From the NCBI RefSeq assembly GCF_028687615.1, contig NZ_JAQTZU010000012.1, positions 1 through 64,000 of the forward strand: a stretch of DNA of 64,000 bases. The letters are read 5' to 3'. Origin of the DNA: Methylovulum sp. (GTDB lineage Bacteria > Pseudomonadota > Gammaproteobacteria > Methylococcales > Methylomonadaceae). The notes below the pieces were generated by a model that saw only the letters and a list, made by a program, of their open reading frames with translations, was not told where the DNA came from and made no database searches. How positions within the stretch are numbered: the stretch's first letter is position 1; each line of letters starts with the position of its first letter. Positions 24,710 through 32,771 of the stretch are shown in pieces. A program made the position numbers and the translations under genes.

Positions 24710-25599
24710 GCAAGTGGCTTATTTTCGGTTTGTCGCTGATTTTGTTGGCGTGTAGCAATGCGCCCGACACACCGATTAGCGATTTTGAATTTTTAACCCC
24801 GCGCCCGTTCGGTTACCTCAACGGCGATGAAATCCGCCACAAAATCATTCTCGAAACCCGCAACGGCGTGCAATTGCAACGCGGTGGCTTGCCCAAGCGC
24901 GGCGTGGTCAACCGCTGGCTGAATTTAAACACTATCGCGGTCAACGAAACCAAAATCAGCGGCGGTTTCCGTTATGAAATTGATTTGGTCTACCAAGCCT
25001 TTTACGCGCCGCTGGAAGTGAAAATGCTCACCATCCCCAGCTTTGATCTGCCTTTGGCGCAAGGTGGCAATAACGCCAGCCAAACCGTGCCCGCTTGGCA
25101 TTTCACCTTATCGCCGTTGCGCGAGTTGTCGATCAGAAAAGACGAGTCGGGGCAATATATGCGCCCCGATGCCGCGCCGCCGTTGCTCGATAATGCGGGC
25201 GTAGTTTACGGTTTGTGGGCGGCAATTGCTGTCACGTTGGGCAGTGCGGGCGGTTTGGCTTATCTCTACGGCTATTTACCAGGCTTGCCAAAACGCCGCG
25301 TGTTTAAACGGGCGGCGAAAAAACTCGCCGGATTGTCAGACGCGCAAACGGAGGAAGCCTTGACCGTGTTCCACCAAGCCTTGAATGCCGTCAATGGTGC
25401 GCCCTTGTTCCAACATCAATTGGCGGATTTTTACCAACGCCATCCGGCTTACCAACCCGTTGACGCGCAACTGCGGTGGTTTTTCCAAGCGTCGAATCAG
25501 TTTTTTTTCAGCGATACTGCGCCAAACCAGCCCGAAACACTCGCCAGTTTACGCAAACTCTGCGCGGCCTGTTTGGATAAAGAACGGGGTTGGCGATGA
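24706..25599 (+). CDS. mxaA: MxaA, MDH metal-insertion accessory lipoprotein
   Basis: 297 residues. The N-terminal signal has a lipobox (LILLACSN, Cys 16). A periplasmic beta-rich part is followed by one membrane span (~residues 167-187, VYGLWAAIAVTLGSAGGLAYL) and a cytoplasmic helical tail. MxaA, MxaK and MxaL are required for active Ca-containing methanol dehydrogenase. The gene overlaps mxaS by 4 bases at its start and mxaC by 4 bases at its end. Confidence 0.85.
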   Translation: MSKWLIFGLSLILLACSNAPDTPISDFEFLTPRPFGYLNGDEIRHKIILETRNGVQLQRGGLPKRGVVNRWLNLNTIAVNETKISGGFRYEIDLVYQAFYAPLEVKMLTIPSFDLPLAQGGNNASQTVPAWHFTLSPLRELSIRKDESGQYMRPDAAPPLLDNAGVVYGLWAAIAVTLGSAGGLAYLYGYLPGLPKRRVFKRAAKKLAGLSDAQTEEALTVFHQALNAVNGAPLFQHQLADFYQRHPAYQPVDAQLRWFFQASNQFFFSDTAPNQPETLASLRKLCAACLDKERGWR

Positions 25600-26576
25600 C
25601 AGTGGCTGTGGATACGCCGTGGTGGCTGGCGGCTTTGCTGCTGGCGGTGTTGCCCTTGTTCAATAGTGGCATCCAGCCCAGCACTTACCCGCACTTGCAG
25701 ATGCTGCCCATCGACCCGCTATCGCAGGCCATTTCGGTGGTGTTGCGGGGTTGCGCGATGGCGACGATTGCCGCCTTGGTGTTAGGTTTGGCAGGCCTGC
25801 ATCAAACCGAACAAAGCCGTGAGCGCATCGGTTACGGCGCAAACATCGTTTTGCTGTTAGACCGCAGCAACAGCATGGACAACACCTTTGCCGGCAAAAC
25901 GCCGGATGGCGCGAACGAGTCCAAAGCCACGGCGGCGCGGCGTTTGTTAAGCGATTTTGTCGGACAACGCCCGCACGATTTGCTGGGCATAGCCGAATAC
26001 AGTACCGCGCCGTTGTTCGTGTTGCCGCTAACCGACAACAAAGCGGCGATACACGCAGCGATCAACGCCACCGCCACGCCCGCCTTGGCGTACACCCATG
26101 TCAGCAAAGGTTTGAGCATGGCCTTGGATTTGTTTAAAGACCAACCTTTGAGCGGTTCGCGGATTGTGTTATTGGTGTCCGATGGCGCGGCGGCGATAGA
26201 CCCGGACAGCGAATTGCAACTGCGTGTCGCTTTTAAAAGGCAAAACATCCGTTTGTACTGGCTGTTTTTACGCACCGTCAACAGCCCTGGGATTTTTGAT
26301 AAACCGCAAGACCCACGCGACGATAACGCCGGAGCGATGCCGGAGCGTTACCTGCATTTGTTTTTCTCCAGCCTCAACATTCCTTATCAAGCCTACCAAG
26401 CCGAAAGCCCCGATGCCATGCAGCAAGCCATCGCCGACATCAACCGCTTGGAACACGCGCCGCTGCATTACCGCGAACGCATCCTCAAACGCGATTTGTC
26501 GGCTGATTGTTATGTCTGGGCGACCGCTTTATTGGCGGTGTTGCTGGCGGTGAAATTTTTCGAGGTGAAACGATGA
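25596..26576 (+). CDS. mxaC: MxaC, von Willebrand factor A protein
   Basis: 326 residues with two N-terminal hydrophobic segments, a vWA domain with a full MIDAS motif DRSNS (89-93) after NIVLLL, and a C-terminal membrane span (ATALLAVLLAVKFF). It presumably presents the vWA domain to its partner during methanol dehydrogenase assembly. The start is ATG 25596, overlapping the mxaA stop; the in-frame TTG at 25590 is less likely. Confidence 0.88.
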   Translation: MTVAVDTPWWLAALLLAVLPLFNSGIQPSTYPHLQMLPIDPLSQAISVVLRGCAMATIAALVLGLAGLHQTEQSRERIGYGANIVLLLDRSNSMDNTFAGKTPDGANESKATAARRLLSDFVGQRPHDLLGIAEYSTAPLFVLPLTDNKAAIHAAINATATPALAYTHVSKGLSMALDLFKDQPLSGSRIVLLVSDGAAAIDPDSELQLRVAFKRQNIRLYWLFLRTVNSPGIFDKPQDPRDDNAGAMPERYLHLFFSSLNIPYQAYQAESPDAMQQAIADINRLEHAPLHYRERILKRDLSADCYVWATALLAVLLAVKFFEVKR

Positions 26577-27124
26577 TGAAACCAATCGTATTATGGACGG
26601 TGTTGTTGCTCGGTTCGGCGGCGATACTGGTACAAGCGTGGAAACTGGTCGGCATCAGCCAAAGCAACCAATCTATTGCGGACTTGGCAGCAGGCAAAGA
26701 CGTACCGCTGGAGAAAATCGTCAATGCCGCGCCGCAAGTGCGCTTAGCGCGGGCGATGGTGTTCAAAAAGCAACAGCGCTATGACGAAGCTTTGGCGACT
26801 TTGAATTTGATTTTAGACGCACCCGATCCAGCCTTGCAGGCGAAAATCCGTTACAACTTGGGCAATATTTATCTGCATCTAGCTATCGTCAAAACCGAAG
26901 CGATGGCAATCAACGATGCCATGCCTTTAGTGGCTTTGGCAAAACAAGCCTACCGCCAAGCCTTAGCGTTGGACAGCCAGTTTTGGGATGCCAAATATAA
27001 CCTGGAAGTCGCCATGCGCTTGTTGCCGGAAATGGACAAGGTCAGTAACGAAGAGGAAAGTCCGGTTAATCAGAAATCGCAGTTGTGGACGACGGTGCCG
27101 GGGTTTCCTAGGGGCTTGCCTTAA
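26573..27124 (+). CDS. mxaK: MxaK, membrane-anchored TPR-like protein
   Basis: 183 residues: an N-terminal membrane anchor (IVLWTVLLLGSAAILVQAW) and a helical region with TPR-like periodicity (VFKKQQRYDEALATLNLIL, YNLGNIYLHLA, AYRQALALDSQFWDAKYNLEVA). MxaK helps build active methanol dehydrogenase. It starts at ATG 26573 behind GAGGTGAAA and overlaps the mxaC stop by 4 bases. In the usual order mxaL follows directly; here a divergently oriented toxin-antitoxin pair intervenes. Confidence 0.85.
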   Translation: MMKPIVLWTVLLLGSAAILVQAWKLVGISQSNQSIADLAAGKDVPLEKIVNAAPQVRLARAMVFKKQQRYDEALATLNLILDAPDPALQAKIRYNLGNIYLHLAIVKTEAMAINDAMPLVALAKQAYRQALALDSQFWDAKYNLEVAMRLLPEMDKVSNEEESPVNQKSQLWTTVPGFPRGLP

Positions 27125-27196
27125 GTTCTAGCTCCCTAACGAAATTCAGAAAGCCGGAGTATGGAAAAGAGGGATAAGAAGGGTCAGTGAAGGAGT

Positions 27197-27502
27197 TTAC
27201 GGTTCGGCATTCTCATCAATGCGATTTTCTTTGCTATGCCAAACGCGGATGATGAAGACGGCATCGTTACCGTAGAGGTAACGCAAAACATAAGCCCCCG
27301 TACCAAAGGGCGCGATCATTTCCCGGCGCGGCGTTCCGTCGTCCATCGGTCGCCCAATTAAAGGAAATTGGGCGAGTCGATCTGCGGCTTCTAAGATTGT
27401 TTGGCCTGCGCGTGTTGCCGCATTTGGATTCTTGTCTGCAAGGAAAAGTCTCAGCCGGAGAAGGTCATCAAGGGCTTCGGGTAGCCAAATTACTTGGGAC
27501 AC
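27197..27502 (-). CDS. RelE/ParE-family toxin
   Basis: 101 residues with the ParE/RelE pattern: WLPEALDDLLRLRLFLADKNPNAA, then RLAQFPLIGRP, the central REMIAPF and a C-terminal VFIIRVWHSKENR strand with the conserved Arg/His region. The toxin inhibits gyrase or cleaves ribosome-bound mRNA, depending on the subfamily; ParE is the closer match. It overlaps the antitoxin gene by 13 bases, and the pair lies antisense in the mxaK-mxaL gap. Confidence 0.88.
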   Translation of the reverse strand: MSQVIWLPEALDDLLRLRLFLADKNPNAATRAGQTILEAADRLAQFPLIGRPMDDGTPRREMIAPFGTGAYVLRYLYGNDAVFIIRVWHSKENRIDENAEP

Positions 27503-27771
27503 GGCAATTCGTTGTCACTGCCCCATGAACTCAGCCACTCAGCTACCGATGAGTGCGGAACGGCATGGCCTGATTGTTGGTGATTTTGCCAGCGCAGCAT
27601 ATCCTCAGCTTTTTCGCGCTCGTAAGTCTCTTCCCGCGTGACGTAATCTTCAATGGCGGCATTCACTAGCCATTGTGGGCTTCGGGATTTGAGCGTACTT
27701 AAGGCGGTCAATCTTGTGAGCAGGGATTCATCGAGTTTGATGGCGCTGTTGGTTTGGGGGATTGCTTGCAT
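27490..27771 (-). CDS. Ribbon-helix-helix antitoxin
   Basis: 93 residues. The N-terminal ribbon-helix-helix (IKLDESLLTRLTALSTLKSR, then WLVNAAIEDYVTREE) binds the operator; the C-terminal segment would wrap the toxin. The ATG at 27771 is preceded by GAGGTG at a 6-base spacing. Its autoregulated promoter should lie at 27772-27876, in the space shared with the divergent mxaL, so the complex might affect mxaL transcription. Confidence 0.85.
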   Translation of the reverse strand: MQAIPQTNSAIKLDESLLTRLTALSTLKSRSPQWLVNAAIEDYVTREETYEREKAEDMLRWQNHQQSGHAVPHSSVAEWLSSWGSDNELPCPK

Positions 27772-27876
27772 GTAAAACACCTCTTGCGACTTTCAATCAT
27801 TTTACGGGTTTTAAGCTATGCCTTAGTGTAACGCCACCCAAAATAATATTCCAATTTACAGCCATTTAAGCGCTCT

Positions 27877-28833
27877 ATGATTCCAAATATCGCCAAAAAC
27901 TACCGCTTCTGGCTATTAACCCTAGCCCTAACCGCCATGCTAACCGCCTTCATCCGCCCTACCCAAAACCAGCCGCGCCCTATCTACAATTACACGTTCA
28001 TCATCGACATCACCCGCAGCATGAACGCTGCCGACTACCAACTCGACGGGCAAGCAGTCAGCCGATTGGATTACGTCAAACACAGCTTACGCGGCCTATT
28101 GGCGAAATTGCCCTGTCAATCGAAAATTGGCTTAGGTTTGTTCACAGAACGGCGTTCGACTTTATTATTCGAGCCGATAGAAGTCTGCCAAGGCTTCAAT
28201 GATATTGATACGGCCCTGGCGCAAGTTGATTGGCGTATGGCTTGGGCGGCGGATAGCCGCATCGCCAGCGGTTTGTTGAACACCTTGCAGATGCTGGAAA
28301 AACTCGGCACCCATGTTGTGTTCATCACCGACGGGCAAGAAGCCCCGCCCGTCAACCCGCGTTACCACAGCGATTTTGCCGCCGTCAAAGGCAAGGCCAA
28401 AGGCATGGTTATCGGTGCCGGTGGTTTGCAAGCCGTGCCTATCCCGAAATTCAACCATAAAGGCGAGCCGGACGGTTTTTACCGCCCCGATGACGTGCCG
28501 CACCGCTCGACCTTTGGCGAAGCGGATTTGAACCCGGAGAATATCCAAGGTTATAACGCCCGCAATGCCCCCTTCGGTAGCGAAGCGGCGGCGGGCAGCG
28601 AGCATTTGTCGGCTTTGCAGGAAAGTTATTTGCAAATTTTAAGCGAGGAAGCGGGTTTGCATTATCAGCGTCTGACGACCTTGGACGACTTGGCTACCGC
28701 GCTGCAAATCCCGGATTTTGCCGTACAGAAAACCATTGCCGTGGATGTGCGTTGGCAAGCGGCAATGCTGGCTTTGGGCTTGTGTGTCTTGGTCTATGTG
28801 CGGATTGTGCGTGGCCAATCACCCGGCGCATGA
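27877..28833 (+). CDS. mxaL: MxaL, von Willebrand factor A protein
   Basis: 318 residues: an N-terminal span (FWLLTLALTAMLTAF), a vWA domain with MIDAS-like DITRS (44-48, Thr replacing the second-position Ser) and THVVFITDGQEAPP, and a C-terminal span (AMLALGLCVLVYVRIV). Known mxaL mutants in other methylotrophs make enzyme lacking calcium. It is separated from mxaK by 752 bases that include the toxin-antitoxin pair, so it may depend on its own promoter. Confidence 0.87.
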   Translation: MIPNIAKNYRFWLLTLALTAMLTAFIRPTQNQPRPIYNYTFIIDITRSMNAADYQLDGQAVSRLDYVKHSLRGLLAKLPCQSKIGLGLFTERRSTLLFEPIEVCQGFNDIDTALAQVDWRMAWAADSRIASGLLNTLQMLEKLGTHVVFITDGQEAPPVNPRYHSDFAAVKGKAKGMVIGAGGLQAVPIPKFNHKGEPDGFYRPDDVPHRSTFGEADLNPENIQGYNARNAPFGSEAAAGSEHLSALQESYLQILSEEAGLHYQRLTTLDDLATALQIPDFAVQKTIAVDVRWQAAMLALGLCVLVYVRIVRGQSPGA

Positions 28834-28846
28834 AGGACAGGCAAGG

Positions 28847-28953
28847 CTTAGGAATGTGCATGAAATAATTTCCGCACCGACCCGTCAGACCTGTCAGGTT
28901 TTCAAAACCTGACAGGTCTTGATCCGCGAATTTATTCCATGCACATTCCTTAG
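28847..28953. repeat. Nested palindrome: family E shell with inner AGACCTG hairpin
   Basis: Outer arms CTTAGGAATGTGCATGAAAT and TTTATTCCATGCACATTCCTTAG enclose an inner palindrome (28887-28919) of AGACCTGTCAGGTTTT / AAAACCTGACAGGTCT. The inner unit is the same family as that in the D shells at 12.9 and 39.6 kb, but the outer arms differ. Confidence 0.85.
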
Positions 28954-29038
28954 TTGTTACGCTCGTTCCCAAACTCCTGCTTCGCGTGGCGTGACAGGAA
29001 GCTGGAGCTTCCCATCCCGCATTCCCAAGCCGAAGCGT

Positions 29039-29220
29039 CACTGCCCACAGTTAAGAGTTTAATTTAATTAAAACAATGTATTACGAATTTGTAGGTCGGG
29101 TCGCCTAATGCGCCTACTGTTGGTAGCGATAGCGTAACCCGACCTACAATTGATAGTAACCACAAAAACATAATCGTAACCGCATGAATATTAATATTTA
29201 TTCCTTAACTGTGGGCAGTG
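29039..29220. repeat. 182-bp family B element with inserted palindrome
   Basis: Its ends and both halves match the 90-bp element at 7861-7950. Between AATGTA and ATCGTAACCGCATGAA it carries about 92 extra bases, centred on a GTAGGTCGGGT...ACCCGACCTAC palindrome (29091-29147). Flanks are AAGCCGAAGCGT (29027-29038) and AAGCCGAAGCTT (29221-29232), a 12-base direct repeat with one mismatch. Confidence 0.92.
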
Positions 29221-29289
29221 AAGCCGAAGCTTCGGAACGAGCGTGTAAAACCAACGCGCCAACAATAATTTATAAAATAGGAAAATCTT

Positions 29290-30240
29290 ATGAGATTTAA
29301 CGGCTTGTTTTTTGTACTTTTGCTTCTATCTGGAGTTGCCCTTGCCACAGAAAAAACGCCCATCCGCATAGGTGTCCAAACCACGGGCACGGTCGCTTGG
29401 GAATTGGCGGTGTTACTAACCCTGGAGACCGATTTTGATGTGCTCGTCAACGAGATTGCCAATCCTGAAGCGGGCAAGGCGGCGTTGCAGGCGGGAGAAG
29501 TGGACATGATTGTTTCAGATTGGCTGTGGGTGGCGCGGCAACGGGCTAGCGGCGCGGATTATACGTTTTATCCCTATTCCACTACCTCAGGTGCCTTGGT
29601 CGTACCTAAAGACAGCCCTATCCACAGTATTAAGGATTTGCTGGGCAAGCGGCTAGGCATAGCAGGTGGCGAGCTGGATAAAAACTGGTTGTTGCTGCAA
29701 GCCTTGGGGAAACAAAAAAATGTGGACTTGAGCGCGTCGGTGGAAAAAATTATGGGCGCACCGGCGTTGCTCAGCGAAAAACTCCGCCAAAACCGGCTTG
29801 ACGCCGTGCTGACCTACTGGCATTTCGCCGCCCGCTTGGAAGCCGAAGCTTATCGGCAAATTGTTGATGGCAAGGGCATTTTAAATGCGTTGGGGATTAA
29901 CGGAAACGAACCGGCCTTGGGTTACATGTTTAAACAAAGCTGGGTAGCGGCGCATAAACCAGCGGTCAAGCATTTCTTAACCGCCAATTTACAGGCCAAA
30001 AAGCAATTATGCGTTTCCGATGCGGCCTGGAAAAATGTCTTGCCGTTGACCCAAACGAATGACCCAGCAACCCAAGCCAACTTGCGCCGGCATTATTGTG
30101 CAGGCAATATCCAGCACTGGGGCGGCCATGAACAACAAGCGATTGCCCGTATCTACACTTTGCTACGCACCTTAAGTGACCACCAACTCACGGGTTCATC
30201 AGAAAATCTGCCAGACGGCACATTTTGGTCAATTGATTAG
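29290..30240 (+). CDS. Periplasmic substrate-binding protein at the end of the mxa cluster
   Basis: 316 residues, signal peptide ending GVALAT, then an NMT1/SsuA-like type 2 periplasmic-binding fold (IRIGVQTTGTVAWELAVLL, ADYTFYPYSTTSGALVVPKDS). No permease or ATPase gene lies beside it. Similar stand-alone binding proteins are found next to quinoprotein dehydrogenase genes and may, like MxaJ, serve assembly and not transport; that is inference. It is separated from mxaL by 456 bases of repeats and may have its own promoter. Confidence 0.75.
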   Translation: MRFNGLFFVLLLLSGVALATEKTPIRIGVQTTGTVAWELAVLLTLETDFDVLVNEIANPEAGKAALQAGEVDMIVSDWLWVARQRASGADYTFYPYSTTSGALVVPKDSPIHSIKDLLGKRLGIAGGELDKNWLLLQALGKQKNVDLSASVEKIMGAPALLSEKLRQNRLDAVLTYWHFAARLEAEAYRQIVDGKGILNALGINGNEPALGYMFKQSWVAAHKPAVKHFLTANLQAKKQLCVSDAAWKNVLPLTQTNDPATQANLRRHYCAGNIQHWGGHEQQAIARIYTLLRTLSDHQLTGSSENLPDGTFWSID

Positions 30241-30882
30241 CTTTTATGGTCATTTAATAAAAATCAATGGGTTGGTTTTATTAAAAGCGAAACTCCATTC
30301 GTTTTTGAAAAAACCAGGCATTCCAATCAAAAATTTCGATTACCGGAATGTAGGATTCATGCGGCTTCGACCGTAGTGTCTACATTTTAAGTTCGCCGTC
30401 TGCGACAGAAAACCTCAAAGCCAGATACAAAATAGCTTTATGTTATTGAATATAAACTACTTTCAATAATAAGAATTGCAGGGTATTTACGCCACTTGAA
30501 ATCTACTTTTATGGCTGCCTCCCCCGGTTTTGCATGGACTCACTGGCATCGGGTGGACGCCGAACCCCTCTGGCTATTTCGTTCACCGCCTCCAACGCCA
30601 CTTTCGCTTTTTATGTACCGGACAGGATCGTGCGCTTTTTTCACTCATCCCGGCCTACCTTTTTATGATAGACACCCTCTTAATATGCCGTCTGATTTTG
30701 GCATCCATATACTAAATTCCTAGCCAAATAACTCGGCACATCTAGGATTGCAATTTTAAAATTAAGCGGCTATCCTTCTGGGCAGTTTATTTTACGTTAG
30801 CATCGTCGTACTTATGGCTCGCAAAATACTCGGTATTAGCGATAACTTGCCGAATAAAATGCCTTGATCGGGAACGATAACA
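30241..30882. other. 642-base gap before the polyene cluster
   Basis: I see no credible gene here. Short open frames around 30496-30723 have no signal, domain or ribosome site. The promoter of the long polyene transcript probably lies in the last 200 bases, but I find no strong -35/-10 pair. No large palindrome is present, unlike most other gaps. Confidence 0.5.
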
Positions 30883-31653
30883 ATGAGAAAACGGCTGGAT
30901 TATTACTGGCGTTTGTTTGCTACAGGCCTGAGTTTTAGTGTTTTTGGGATAGGCGGCGTTTTATTATGGGTACTGGTATTTCCTATACTAAATGTCGTTC
31001 CTGGTAGCCCCCTTAAGAAAAGGCGACGGGCGCAAAAATGCGTGCATTACAGTTTTTATATTTTTATTGGCCTGATGCACCGGATTGGCATTATGACTTA
31101 TGAAATTAATGGTTTGGAAAGGCTGAACCGGCCCGGACAGTTAATTTTAGCCAACCATCCCACCTTGGTGGATATTGTGTTTTTACTCAGCAGAATCCCC
31201 TATGCAAGCTGCATTGTCAAAAGTGAGTTATTCCATAACCCTTGCATGAAAGGGTCTATCGTCAATGCCGGGTATATCAGCAATGGCGATCCAGAACAGA
31301 TGATCAATAGCTGTGTGGACTATTTAAAGTCCGGTGGCATCATGATCATTTTTCCTGAAAGTACCCGGACCGTGCCCGGTGTCGAGTATAGTTTCCAGCG
31401 CGGCGCGGCAACTATCGCATTGTTGGCTAATGCCGTGGTGACGCCGGTTACGCTACATTGCTCCCCCAGTACCTTAACGAAAGCGGAAAAATGGTATCAA
31501 ATACCTAGCCGGCGGTTTCATTTGTCGATGACGGTAGGTGAGGATATAGTGCTGGATGATTTTAGGGCAATAGAACCGAAAAGTATTGCAGTACGTCGCT
31601 TCAACAACTATTTACAAAATTATTTTATTCAACAACGGAGCATTCATGAGTAG
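30883..31653 (+). CDS. PlsC-type lysophospholipid acyltransferase, polyene cluster
   Basis: 256 residues with the acyltransferase motif I HPTLVD (92-97, HX4D), a membrane-proximal N-terminus (hydrophobic ~15-40) and motif III FPESTRTVPG. Aryl polyene clusters normally include such an inner-membrane acyltransferase, thought to attach or build the lipid end of the pigment. It is the first gene of the run; the next gene starts within its last 8 bases. Confidence 0.88.
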   Translation: MRKRLDYYWRLFATGLSFSVFGIGGVLLWVLVFPILNVVPGSPLKKRRRAQKCVHYSFYIFIGLMHRIGIMTYEINGLERLNRPGQLILANHPTLVDIVFLLSRIPYASCIVKSELFHNPCMKGSIVNAGYISNGDPEQMINSCVDYLKSGGIMIIFPESTRTVPGVEYSFQRGAATIALLANAVVTPVTLHCSPSTLTKAEKWYQIPSRRFHLSMTVGEDIVLDDFRAIEPKSIAVRRFNNYLQNYFIQQRSIHE

Positions 31654-31939
31654 CGGTTTGGAATTGGAAGATGAATTAAAGCAAATGATTATAGACACGC
31701 TATCCTTAGAAGACTTAAGTGTTGCCGAATTTAACAGTCAGGAAGCTTTGTTCGGGGGGGGTTATGAACTGGATTCTATCGACGCCTTGGAGCTGGGTTT
31801 GGCTATAAGGAAAAAATATGATGTTAAGATTGATGCGGAAACAGATGATGTGGAGAAAATATTCGCGTCAGTGGCTCACTTAGCCGCTTTTATTTATTCC
31901 AAACTTGAATCCAGCCCACTTGAAGCCAAGCAGGTTTGA
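31646..31939 (+). CDS. Acyl carrier protein 1, polyene cluster
   Basis: 97 residues with the phosphopantetheine Ser in ELDSIDALEL (Ser 44). GGAG precedes the ATG at 31646, which lies inside the end of the acyltransferase gene. This is the usual first of the two tandem ACPs in aryl polyene clusters. No phosphopantetheinyl transferase gene is present in the window. Confidence 0.92.
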   Translation: MSSGLELEDELKQMIIDTLSLEDLSVAEFNSQEALFGGGYELDSIDALELGLAIRKKYDVKIDAETDDVEKIFASVAHLAAFIYSKLESSPLEAKQV

Positions 31940-31963
31940 ATCCAGAAGGGCTATAGATACGCT

Positions 31964-31984
31964 ATGAATGAAGATACGCTATGA
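31964..31984 (+). other. Six-codon leader frame overlapping ACP 2 start
   Basis: The 16-mer GATACGCTATGAATGA occurs twice in tandem (31956-31971 and 31973-31988). The first copy supplies an ATG at 31964 that reads MNEDTL and stops at 31982-31984, overlapping the ATG of the ACP at 31981 (ATGA). This could couple translation or be a neutral duplication of the start region. Confidence 0.4.
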
Positions 31985-32229
31985 ATGATCGTGATGAGAT
32001 TTTGGCTGCTGTCCATAAAATCATGTTGGAAATGTTTGAAATTGATGCGGGCCAAGTGACCTTGGAAGCCCGCCTGTATGATGACCTGGATTTTGATAGT
32101 ATTGATGCGGTCGATATGATCGTGAAACTGAAAGAACTCACACAACGGGAACTGAAACTTGAGGATTTTAAGACGGCGCGGACTGTGGGAGATGTCGTTG
32201 AATCTATATTCAGGATTATGAACCCTTGA
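31981..32229 (+). CDS. Acyl carrier protein 2, polyene cluster
   Basis: 82 residues with DFDSIDAVDMI (Ser 40 carries the phosphopantetheine arm). It is acidic and helical, typical of the second tandem ACP in aryl polyene synthesis. The start lies in a tandemly duplicated 17-base-period segment. Its stop overlaps the next start by one base. Confidence 0.93.
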   Translation: MNDRDEILAAVHKIMLEMFEIDAGQVTLEARLYDDLDFDSIDAVDMIVKLKELTQRELKLEDFKTARTVGDVVESIFRIMNP

Positions 32230-32771
32230 TGTTCCGCTTGCTTTTAGGTTTGGTCTTGCTGCTATATCCCTTGGCGGTCTATCTGGGCATTGGGGCATTG
32301 GCACCGTGGAAAATTTCGCTGGCTTTATTGGTGGTGCTAGTGGCCCGTTTTTTCTTATCGCCTTCAGATAAGCAATGGGGCGGCGTACTGATTGGCTTTG
32401 GTGTCCTCTATTGCGTTTTTGCCATCTGGCAGAATAGCGAGTTAAGTTTGCGCCTCTATCCGGTGGGCGTGAATGCCTGTTTTTTCCTGTTATTTTCCCT
32501 TAGTTTGATATTCCCCCCGCCCATCATTGAACGCCTGGCCAGGCTGCAAGACCCCAATTTATCGGCTCAAGGAGTCAGCCATACCCGAAAAGTGACCCAA
32601 GTCTGGTGTGTATTTTTTATCATCAATGGTTCGATTGCCGCTGGTACTGCCTTATGGGGCAGTTTTTTCTGGTGGGGGCTTTACAATGGTCTCATATCAT
32701 ACCTATTGATAGGCTTATTGATGGGTACTGAATATCTAATCCGCATCAGGTTGCAAGCGCGTGAGCAATAA
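32229..32771 (+). CDS. COG4648-type membrane protein, polyene cluster
   Basis: 180 residues with about six hydrophobic spans and few polar segments, resembling the small membrane protein always found after the ACPs in aryl polyene clusters. Its biochemical role is unknown; it probably holds the synthase or transporter at the inner membrane. ATG 32229 overlaps the ACP stop (TGATG), and a paralogue is at 41241-41897. Confidence 0.8.
   Translation: MFRLLLGLVLLLYPLAVYLGIGALAPWKISLALLVVLVARFFLSPSDKQWGGVLIGFGVLYCVFAIWQNSELSLRLYPVGVNACFFLLFSLSLIFPPPIIERLARLQDPNLSAQGVSHTRKVTQVWCVFFIINGSIAAGTALWGSFFWWGLYNGLISYLLIGLLMGTEYLIRIRLQAREQ

Noticed and set aside
29290-30240. Calling the binding protein part of a nitrate or sulfonate ABC transporter
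   Set aside because: No permease or ATPase gene is adjacent, and its place at the end of the mxa cluster makes an assembly role at least as likely.
30496-30723. A gene in the 30.2-30.9-kb gap
   Set aside because: The short frames have no ribosome site, signal or domain.
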